NCBI GenBank assembly: GCA_031255315.1
Contig: JAIRSS010000062.1
Span: forward strand, 1 to 5,801
Length of the DNA stretch: 5,801 bases
Direction: 5' to 3'
Origin: Spirochaetaceae bacterium
Lineage (GTDB): Bacteria > Spirochaetota > Spirochaetia > Treponematales > Breznakiellaceae
Part shown: piece after piece, positions 1-5,779 of the stretch
Numbering within the stretch: the stretch's first letter is position 1
Layout: each line of letters starts with the position of its first letter
Made by a program: the position numbers and the translations under genes
Notes under the pieces: model-generated
The model's database searches: none
Seen by the model: the letters and a program-made list of their open reading frames with translations, nothing else
Told to the model about the DNA's origin: nothing

Positions 1-119
1 TTTTCCTTACCCCCGCCGGCCTGGGGTTTCACTGGGACCCCTACGAAATAGCCCCCTATGTGATGGGGTTTATCGAGATAGTCATTCCCTACGACGAGAT
101 AGCGCCCCTGCTGCGGTAA
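1..119 (+). CDS. C-terminal fragment of a DUF3298/RsiV-like domain protein (5' end outside window)
   Basis: An open frame runs from base 3 through a TAA at 117-119, giving 38 residues that begin FLTPAGLGFHWDPYEIAPYV and end PYDEIAPLLR. The pattern F-L-T-x-x-G-L-x-F-x-x-x-x-Y-E-I-A-P-Y, a Gly a few residues later, then I-P-Y-x-E-I and a short basic end, is how DUF3298 domains finish. That domain is found in RsiV-type anti-sigma factors, PdaC-type deacetylases and many bacterial lipoproteins, usually outside the cytoplasm. I recognise the family from the motif only. The N-terminus, any lipobox or membrane helix, and the overall architecture are outside the window, so the role cannot be stated. 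The gene lies on the same strand as the cyclase but is separated from it by 290 bases containing promoter-like sequences, so the two are probably not one operon. No convincing terminator follows the stop. Confidence 0.72.
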   Translation, partial: FLTPAGLGFHWDPYEIAPYVMGFIEIVIPYDEIAPLLR

Positions 120-165
120 AGTTCGCGCCGGGTTTGTAAAAAATCTGTTGTTTGGGAAACTCTGT

Positions 166-195
166 GATACACCGCCGCCGCCCAAAAAATATAAT
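166..195 (+). promoter_or_regulatory. weak candidate promoter with perfect -10
   Basis: TATAAT at 190-195 matches the sigma70 -10 consensus fully, in an A-rich patch after a CCGCCGCC run. The only -35 candidate at a usable distance is GATACA at 166-171 (3 of 6 matches, 18-base spacer). It could add to transcription of the cyclase, but a perfect hexamer in an AT-rich patch may also be chance. The second TATAAT at 259-264 has a better -35 element. Confidence 0.2.
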
Positions 196-234
196 GCCCA
201 GACAGGGCAGACGGCCCGCTAATGGCGAGACGTT

Positions 235-264
235 TTGCGAGGCGCACAACGGACGCAGTATAAT
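235..264 (+). promoter_or_regulatory. probable sigma70-type promoter of the cyclase gene
   Basis: TTGCGA (235-240) and TATAAT (259-264) are separated by 18 bases. The -10 is a full consensus match and the -35 matches at 4 of 6 positions. Transcription would start near base 271, giving a leader of about 139 bases before the cyclase ATG at 410. Two GC-rich hairpins (305-331, 335-356) lie inside that leader. This is the best plus-strand promoter I see in the 120-409 gap. Confidence 0.45.
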
Positions 265-304
265 TTTACCAGTGGAGGCGCGCGATACTATACGGCCGAT
301 CCTT

Positions 305-356
305 CGCGGCGTCCTGACCGGACAGCCGGCGCGGACCGGGGATACAATTCCCCGGT
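305..356 (+). promoter_or_regulatory. two adjacent GC-rich hairpins in the cyclase leader
   Basis: Hairpin 1 pairs 305-314 with 320-331: a 10-bp stem with single-base bulges at A324 and G329 and the loop TGACC. Hairpin 2 is a perfect 8-bp stem, ACCGGGGA (335-342) with TCCCCGGT (349-356), around the loop TACAAT. GCGG at 331-334 could also pair with CCGC at 362-365 and extend hairpin 2 across a bulge, in competition with the base of hairpin 1. No T-tract follows, so this is not an intrinsic terminator. The layout does not match any riboswitch class I can recognise, nor tRNA, tmRNA, SRP RNA or RNase P RNA. The pairing is seen in the sequence; a regulatory role is inference. Confidence 0.4.
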
Positions 357-373
357 GCGTCCCGCTCTAACCC

Positions 374-403
374 TTGTATTTGCCGGTCCTTGTAACTTAG
401 ACT
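374..403 (+). promoter_or_regulatory. weak start-proximal promoter candidate for the cyclase
   Basis: TTGTAT (374-379) and TAGACT (398-403) are 18 bases apart. TAGACT keeps the key T1, A2 and T6 of the -10 consensus, with 4 of 6 matches overall. The expected transcription start, 6-8 bases downstream, falls on or next to the ATG at 410, so a transcript from here would be leaderless. This fits the lack of a Shine-Dalgarno sequence before that ATG. Both hexamers are weak, so chance similarity is possible. Confidence 0.22.
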
Positions 404-409
404 GGCTCT

Positions 410-2098
410 ATGAAACTTAGGGTAAAAGTATTTCTGGTCGTTCTGCCCCTTATCATTGTAACGCTCTCGCTGGCGGAAACCGCCTCGTATTTCCACGCGG
501 TAAACGGCGTTACCCGCCTTGCCAAACAACTGCTGGGCTTCAAACTGGAAGAATTGGAAAAATACGCGGAAAACCAGTGGGAACTCCTGGTGGAAAATGA
601 CTACGCCGGAAGGCCCGATATGGCGGCGGCGGCCAAAGCCGCTGTGGAAATGTACGCCCGGACCATCATTCTCAGCGATACCGAAGTAATCTTTGCGCTG
701 GATACCCAGGGAAACACGGTCATGGCGAGTTCCCCCCTGGAAATCAGCCCGGACGAGGGGGCGGCGCTGTTGAATCAGCTTAAAACCGGAGAACGGGTCC
801 TGCTTTCCTCAGTCATCGGCGGGGAAAAGCGGGCGCTTCAGGCGTTCTTCTTCACGCCGTTTCAATGGTACGTCGTTATCAGCGAAAAAGACGAGGTGTT
901 CTACCGGGACGCCAACCGCATCACGAGCCAGACCTTCATCACCCTGGGCGGGGCGATCGTTTTCGCGGTGATACTCCTCCTGTTTGCCGCCCGGCGGCTT
1001 ACTAGGCCGCTGGACACTATCGTCTCGGCAATGAACGCCATCATAGAGTCGCCGGACCTTTCTTCCCGGGTGGAGGTTGAGTACCAGGATGAAACCGGCA
1101 GGCTGGCCTCCACCTTCAACGCCATGCTGGGGGAACTGGACCTGGCGTACGGCCAGATCAAACGCTACGCCTTTGACGCGGCGCTGGCGGGCAAAAAGGA
1201 AGAGCGGATACGCCATATCTTCCAAAAGTACGTTCCGAAGGACGTGATCGAACAGTTCTTTATGTCCCCGGAGAAGATGCTTACCGGCGCGAACCGGGAG
1301 CTTGCGATACTCTTTTCTGATATACGCAGCTTTACGACCATTTCCGAAGGGATGAATCCCGGAGACCTGGTGAATTCCCTGAACCGGTATTTTTCCGGCC
1401 AGGTAGACGTCATCATGAACCGGAACGGAATTGTGGACAAATACATCGGGGACGCCGTCATGGCCTTTTGGGGGGCCCCCCGCCAGCGGGACGACGACGC
1501 CCTCCAGTCCGTCCTCGCCGCCCTGGATATGCTGCGTATTTTGGAGGATTTCAACGCCCGGCAGCGGCGGCTCAACAAACCGGAATTCCGCATCGGCGTA
1601 GGCGTCAACTACGGCGAGGTAACGGTGGGGAATATTGGATCTGAACGGAAGATGGATTACACGGTAATCGGCGATCCGGTGAACCTGGCAAGCCGCCTGG
1701 AAGGGCTGACGAAAACCTATCATGCGGAAATTCTCATCTCCGAGGGGCTTTACGCGGAACTGCATACGCCGGCGTCAGCCCCGGAGGTCCGCGCCCAGGG
1801 GCTCAGGTTCCGCCTTCTGGATACGGTCGCCGTGAAGGGCAAGAGCCGGGGGGTAAAAATATTCACCGTGAAACGTTCCCTCTCCCCGGCGGAGGAAACC
1901 GCCTGGCCCCTCCACAATCAGGGCATGGAGCTCTACTACCGCCGTTCCTTCTTGGACGGGGCGGCAAAATTCAGGGAAGTTCTGGCCCTGCTTCCCGGCG
2001 ACTTCAACAGCGAAAACCTGCTGAACCGCTGTACGGCCTACACCGCCAACCCGCCCCCAAAAGACTGGGACGGGGTGGAAGTAATGAAAACAAAATGA
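410..2098 (+). CDS. transmembrane class III (IIIb-type) adenylate cyclase with Cache-like sensor and HAMP
   Basis: Membrane adenylate cyclase, 562 aa, converting ATP to cAMP and pyrophosphate in the cytoplasm under control of an external sensor. Residues 1-23 are a membrane segment or uncleaved signal anchor. Residues about 26-173 form a periplasmic region with Cache-like features (FALDTQGNTV at 95-104; PFQWYVVISEKDEV at 150-163). Residues 176-194 are the second membrane helix. HAMP follows at about 195-248, with P200 and the DETGRL motif. After a coupling helix (FQKYVPKDVI, 271-280) comes the cyclase domain, about 297-450. It has metal-binding D304 (LFSDIRSFT) and D348 (KYIGDAVMAFWG), adenine-recognising K344 and T418 (MDYTVIGD), and transition-state N425 and R429 (NLASR). 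Lys plus Thr fits an ATP-using class IIIb enzyme. Residues 499-562 are a TPR-like helical tail ending PPPKDWDGVEVMKTK. The ATG at 410 is the only possible start, because TAG at 398-400 closes the frame upstream. No Shine-Dalgarno sequence precedes it. Confidence 0.93.
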   Translation: MKLRVKVFLVVLPLIIVTLSLAETASYFHAVNGVTRLAKQLLGFKLEELEKYAENQWELLVENDYAGRPDMAAAAKAAVEMYARTIILSDTEVIFALDTQGNTVMASSPLEISPDEGAALLNQLKTGERVLLSSVIGGEKRALQAFFFTPFQWYVVISEKDEVFYRDANRITSQTFITLGGAIVFAVILLLFAARRLTRPLDTIVSAMNAIIESPDLSSRVEVEYQDETGRLASTFNAMLGELDLAYGQIKRYAFDAALAGKKEERIRHIFQKYVPKDVIEQFFMSPEKMLTGANRELAILFSDIRSFTTISEGMNPGDLVNSLNRYFSGQVDVIMNRNGIVDKYIGDAVMAFWGAPRQRDDDALQSVLAALDMLRILEDFNARQRRLNKPEFRIGVGVNYGEVTVGNIGSERKMDYTVIGDPVNLASRLEGLTKTYHAEILISEGLYAELHTPASAPEVRAQGLRFRLLDTVAVKGKSRGVKIFTVKRSLSPAEETAWPLHNQGMELYYRRSFLDGAAKFREVLALLPGDFNSENLLNRCTAYTANPPPKDWDGVEVMKTK

Positions 2099-2130
2099 AC
2101 GGGCTGAACGATGAACAAAGGCGGCCCGGC

Positions 2131-3771
2131 CTACTGGCTCAAGGCCTGAAGCGCGGCGCGTATGGTGTTAAGCTGGGTATTCAGGCTTTGGATCTGGTCT
2201 TCCTGAGAAGCGGTCCGGGTGCGTAAATCGCCAATCGCCGCGTCTCTGTCCGCCACGGTTTGGGTTAAGGCGGTGTTCTGATTTTGAAGCGCCGTGAGGG
2301 TCCGTTCCCGCTCCGCCGCCTGCTGTTCCAGGGCGGCGTTCCGGTTTTTAAGGGTGGTTTCGCCGTCCGAGGCCGCTCTAAGCCGCCGTTCCAACTCGGC
2401 GATTTGGGTCTGAAGCGTTGCGGACGAGCGCACGGCCTCCGTGTTTACAGAGGCCGCGGCGGTCAGAGCCGCCAGGCTTTCTTCCAATTCGGCGTTCCGC
2501 TGCGTAAGGCCGGCAATGATTTGGTCCGTTTCCCCGTCTCCGGAGGGTTCGGGATCGGTTGATTCGCGCACCGGGCGATCATGTATCACTGTTTCCAGCA
2601 GGTCTATAGAGGCGGCGTAAATATCCTTTCGAGCCTGAATTGACCGTATGCCCTGAAAGGCCGGAGTATTAAGGTATTCCCGCATGACCTGAAGGGTGCC
2701 CGCCGCGTCATCCGAAAGCCCGTTCTGCATCTGATCGCGTACCAGCGCGTAGTAGCCTCCAAGCTGGGATTCTATCACCGCGGCTTTTTCCCGCTCCTGG
2801 GAAAGGCGTTCCACTTCGCTCCGGGCGCCGTCCAGATCGGCCTGGGCCTGATCGCTCATGGCCGCAAGCTCCCTGGTCTTGGCATCAAGCTGGGTTCGGA
2901 GGGCCGATTCTCTGGCCCGTGAAGATTCCAGCAGTTGGGCGCGTTCTTTTTGCAGGACGGCGAGGTTTGAACGGTACTCCTCCTGAAGGATCCTGAGGGC
3001 GGCTTCGGAACCGGCCCGTTCCGCGTCCAACTGCCGGCGGTAGCTTGTAAGCTCAGTATTCATCCCGGCGGTACGCTCGGCGTCAAACTGGCGCATACGG
3101 TCGGTAATGTCGGCTTCGGACAGGCGCTGTTCCGTCAGCCGCCGGCGTTCCGCGGCGACGGCTTCGCGTATCTCGTTCCGCAGTTCCGCCTCTTTAGCGG
3201 AGGACAGAGTTTCCGCCGAATCCTGAAGCTCCTGAAGTTCCGTATCGATCCCGGCGAGTTTGCTCATCATAAGGGCTATCTCCCGCTCCTTAATCTCAAG
3301 TTGGGATGAGGTTTCCCGGCGGATTTCTTCTATCAGGGCCGTTTCCGCGATGTTGTACATCCTGTTCCCTTCCCGTATAGTGACTTCTTCCTTCCCCTGG
3401 GAGGATGAAAGGACGAAAAAGCCTCCCGCAAGCAGAACGGCGGCCGCCGCGTTTACCAGCGCCGGGAAGAGGCCGTCTTTCTTCCGCGCGGTAAATTTCT
3501 CCGGGCTCCCGGCGCGTTTTTTACCGGGCGTACCCACCTCCCGGCTTTCCCCCTCTGGAACCAGCCGGGTCTTTAGGGTTATCCGGTTTATCTCCCCCAG
3601 GATTTCCCGCTGCTCTTCCTCGGATATTCCCGCAGTGGGGTCGATAACAATGCCCCCTGGCGCGTTCGCGGTTGCGGCTACTTCAAGGGCCGCGTCCGCA
3701 GACGAAGAACCTGCGGGTTTCCCGGTCATACTGTACGCTTCTTTTTCTTTCATATCCTGTCCTTGTTTCAT
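2131..3771 (-). CDS. single-pass membrane protein with long coiled coils, coupled to parC; function unknown
   Basis: 546 aa, not assigned to a named family. Residues 1-99 are polar and disordered-looking, with a small helical motif at 49-66 (ISEEEQREILGEIN) and a Lys/Arg-rich stretch at 84-98. Residues 100-122 form one hydrophobic helix (FPALVNAAAAVLLAGGFF). By the positive-inside rule the N-terminus is cytoplasmic and the rest periplasmic. Residues about 140-335 are heptad-like coiled coil rich in Glu, Arg, Gln and Ala. Residues 336-397 are a helical, possibly TPR-like segment containing GGYYALVRDQM. Residues 398-416 form a charged linker. Residues 417-546 are a second coiled coil rich in Gln and Asn. 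The ATG at 3771-3769 overlaps the parC stop as ATGA, with GGGGA 7 bases upstream. Met7 at 3753-3751 is a serious alternative start, with AAGGA 6 bases upstream. Either start implies translational coupling to parC. A structural, tethering or scaffolding role is plausible, but the sequence does not prove it. Confidence 0.82.
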   Translation of the reverse strand: MKQGQDMKEKEAYSMTGKPAGSSSADAALEVAATANAPGGIVIDPTAGISEEEQREILGEINRITLKTRLVPEGESREVGTPGKKRAGSPEKFTARKKDGLFPALVNAAAAVLLAGGFFVLSSSQGKEEVTIREGNRMYNIAETALIEEIRRETSSQLEIKEREIALMMSKLAGIDTELQELQDSAETLSSAKEAELRNEIREAVAAERRRLTEQRLSEADITDRMRQFDAERTAGMNTELTSYRRQLDAERAGSEAALRILQEEYRSNLAVLQKERAQLLESSRARESALRTQLDAKTRELAAMSDQAQADLDGARSEVERLSQEREKAAVIESQLGGYYALVRDQMQNGLSDDAAGTLQVMREYLNTPAFQGIRSIQARKDIYAASIDLLETVIHDRPVRESTDPEPSGDGETDQIIAGLTQRNAELEESLAALTAAASVNTEAVRSSATLQTQIAELERRLRAASDGETTLKNRNAALEQQAAERERTLTALQNQNTALTQTVADRDAAIGDLRTRTASQEDQIQSLNTQLNTIRAALQALSQ

Positions 3772-5741
3772 GCCTTGTCCCCGGTTTGGGCGTCCTTCCC
3801 GGCCCCCGTTTTGACCTCTACCCCGGCGGCTTCACGGGAAGCAAGCCTGACCCCTCCGGCCTTGAGCCCCTTAACCAGATAATCCTGGGCTTTAAAGGTT
3901 TCCGCCGTTATCTTGATGCGGGGCTTCGGCGTATAGGTAACGGTAAACGTGAATTTCTGCCGGGTATCCACATGGAATACTTCGGCCCCTTCGGGAACCA
4001 GGGAATACTCCTTGTTCATGATCCATCCCTCAATAACGCAGCGTTTGATGCAGGGATAACCCGTCGTTCCTTCCTTATAAATAATCGTAAAGATGACGCC
4101 CGAAAGCGCCTCTTTATCGGCGACGCCTATCCACCACGCGCCGGGGCCGACAAAGGTTTTCTCCGGCAGGTCCCCTACCGACCAGGTTCCGTTCCGCTTG
4201 ACGGTCAGGACGCGGCTGAACGGGGACGCTTCGGCAATCACCTTCCCGGCTACCCCGGTCCCCAGATAGCCTGTCGCCGAATCGTACTTGAGTTCCAGAT
4301 CCTTCTTGACCACTTCTTTTACATCAACCTTGGCGAATGTCCCAACCTGAGTCCTCCGCGCTCCCGGCGGCAGGCCGCCGAATCCGAAGTCTTCGGTCTT
4401 TTTGATTTTCCCGAGCAGGCCGTCCAGAAAGCCCAGAGCGTAGGCGGTGATGTTTTTAAGGTGGCCCTTGATCTCCCGTATGCGGGCGTGAATTTCCTGC
4501 ATTTCCCGGCGGGCCTTATTAATGTCGTAGAGAGAAATCCGCCGTATGGGAATTTTAAGGAGGTGTTCCACATCCTCCGGGCTGATTCCCCGGGGGCCCA
4601 CCTCTTTCATAAACGGCGCAAAGCCGCCGATTACCGCCCTGGTAACGTCTTCGGCGGTTTTCATCTTTTCGATAGCCTTGTAAATCCGCTCCTCAATAAA
4701 AATCCGCTCCAGGGTGCGCAGGTGGAGCTTGTCCTGAAGTTCCTTTTTCTCCAGTTCCAGTTCCTGAATGAGAATCTTCACCAACTGTTTGGCGTGATGT
4801 TTGATGACTTCGGTAATAGTCATCACCTTGGGGAAATTATCTTTGATCACCAGGAGGTTCACCGATATGGACTGCTCGCATTCGGTAAAGGCAAAGAGGG
4901 CGTTTATGGTTTCTTCGGCATAGACCCCTCTGGCCAACTTGATCTCGATTTCGACATTTTCAGTGGTAAAGTCGTTGATGGACTGTATCTTGAGCCGCCC
5001 CGCTTTGGCGGCGGTTTCCACGCTGTTGATAAGGCTTTCGGTAGTGGAGCCAAAGGGCAGTTCCCGGACAAAGATGCGCTTGGGGTCCGAGGCGTCCAGC
5101 TTTGCCCTGACCAGCACCTTGCCGTTTCCGTCCCGGTAATCCGATACATCCACAAGCCCCCCGGTGGGGAAGTCCGGAAAAAGTTGAAACTCCTTCCCCT
5201 GGAGGCAGGCTTTTACCGCCTCCAGCACTTCAAGGATATTATGGGGCAGTATCTTTGTGGACATACCGACGGCTATGCCTTCGGCGCCCATAACGAGGAC
5301 TACCGGTATCTTGGCCGGGAACAGGACCGGCTCCTTATTGCGGCCGTCGTAGGAGTCCTCATACAGGGTAATCTTGGGGTTGTAGAAAATGTCCCGGGAA
5401 AGCGGAGTTATCCGGCACTCTATGTACCGGACGGCGGAAGCTCCGTCGCCGGTATAAATGTTCCCGAAATTCCCCTGGCGGTCTATAAAGTACCCCTTGT
5501 TGGCCAAAACCACCAGGGCGTCGCCTATTGAAGCGTCTCCGTGGGGGTGGTACTTCATACACTCCCCCACTATATTAGCAACCTTGTGGAATTTTCCATC
5601 GTCTTTTTCGAAAAGGGTATGCATAATACGCCGCTGCACGGGCTTTAAACCATCTTCCAGGTTCGGGATGGCCCGGTCTTTTATAACGTACGAGGCGTAT
5701 TCAAGAAAATTCCGGTCAAAAAGATGTTTAATATATGCCAT
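3768..5741 (-). CDS. parC: DNA topoisomerase IV subunit A (ParC), short C-terminal domain
   Basis: A subunit of a type IIA topoisomerase, 657 aa from the chosen start. With ParE it passes one duplex through another, unlinking daughter chromosomes at the nucleoid. The breakage-reunion domain is about residues 8-440: GLKPVQRRIMHTL (31-43), KYHPHGDASIGDAL (63-76), RQGNFGNIYTGD (88-99), and the catalytic Arg105-Tyr106 in AVRYIECRIT. Conserved GAEGIAVGMSTKILPHN lies at 152-168. A helical coiled-coil gate spans about 310-430. The C-terminal region (about 465-625; KYDSATGYLGTG, EKTFVG, TGYPCIKRCV, TPKPRIKI) is short and has no GyrA box (QRRGGKG), which favours ParC over GyrA. The ATG at 5741 is chosen because family homology begins at MAYIKHLFDRNF. 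A GTG at 5765 would add 8 residues (MLRYICRR) but overlaps a promoter-like sequence. The position equivalent to E. coli GyrA Ser83 is Ala70. First gene of a two-gene operon. A divergent GyrA paralogue is less likely. Confidence 0.92.
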   Translation of the reverse strand: MAYIKHLFDRNFLEYASYVIKDRAIPNLEDGLKPVQRRIMHTLFEKDDGKFHKVANIVGECMKYHPHGDASIGDALVVLANKGYFIDRQGNFGNIYTGDGASAVRYIECRITPLSRDIFYNPKITLYEDSYDGRNKEPVLFPAKIPVVLVMGAEGIAVGMSTKILPHNILEVLEAVKACLQGKEFQLFPDFPTGGLVDVSDYRDGNGKVLVRAKLDASDPKRIFVRELPFGSTTESLINSVETAAKAGRLKIQSINDFTTENVEIEIKLARGVYAEETINALFAFTECEQSISVNLLVIKDNFPKVMTITEVIKHHAKQLVKILIQELELEKKELQDKLHLRTLERIFIEERIYKAIEKMKTAEDVTRAVIGGFAPFMKEVGPRGISPEDVEHLLKIPIRRISLYDINKARREMQEIHARIREIKGHLKNITAYALGFLDGLLGKIKKTEDFGFGGLPPGARRTQVGTFAKVDVKEVVKKDLELKYDSATGYLGTGVAGKVIAEASPFSRVLTVKRNGTWSVGDLPEKTFVGPGAWWIGVADKEALSGVIFTIIYKEGTTGYPCIKRCVIEGWIMNKEYSLVPEGAEVFHVDTRQKFTFTVTYTPKPRIKITAETFKAQDYLVKGLKAGGVRLASREAAGVEVKTGAGKDAQTGDKA

Positions 5742-5750
5742 TCTCCGGCA

Positions 5751-5779
5751 AATATACCGCAACACGGGGGGAAGTGCAA
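5751..5779 (-). promoter_or_regulatory. candidate promoter of the parC operon
   Basis: On the minus strand TTGCAC (5779-5774) and TATATT (5756-5751) are separated by exactly 17 bases. The -10 matches consensus at 5 of 6 positions and the -35 at 3 of 6. The -10 ends 9 bases before the parC ATG at 5741, so transcription would start within about 0-4 bases of it. GGAGA lies directly against the ATG, too close to act as a normal ribosome binding site. The promoter overlaps the alternative GTG start at 5765, which argues for the ATG if the promoter is real. The right edge of the window cuts off the region just upstream, so a promoter further upstream cannot be excluded. Confidence 0.35.

Noticed and set aside
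120..165. Terminator after the DUF3298 gene
   Set aside because: There is an A-rich patch and a 4-bp GTTT/AAAC stem at 150-160, but no GC-rich stem followed by T residues.
333..365. A tRNA or tmRNA T-arm at the CCGGGGATACAATTCCCCGG hairpin
   Set aside because: The loop is TACAAT on an 8-bp stem rather than a seven-base TTCRANN loop on a 5-bp stem, and no acceptor stem, anticodon arm or CCA end is present.
152..370. A 72-codon plus-strand open frame in the gap before the cyclase
   Set aside because: It starts at TTG without a ribosome binding site, overlaps the promoter-like sequences, has an Arg/Pro-rich random-looking translation and shows no family resemblance.
809..1765. A 318-codon minus-strand open frame opposite the cyclase
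   Set aside because: It lies wholly inside the cyclase on the other strand. Its translation is low-complexity with no domain, while the cyclase frame carries all catalytic motifs.
2128..2146. Bidirectional intrinsic terminator between the convergent genes
   Set aside because: The stem is only 5 bp with a 9-base loop, part of it lies within coding sequence, and no T-tract follows on either strand.
3672..5531. A 619-codon plus-strand open frame opposite parC
   Set aside because: It is the complement of a clearly conserved parC. Its translation shows no recognisable domain and is rich in Gly, Pro, Phe and Asp runs typical of the antisense of a GC-rich gene.
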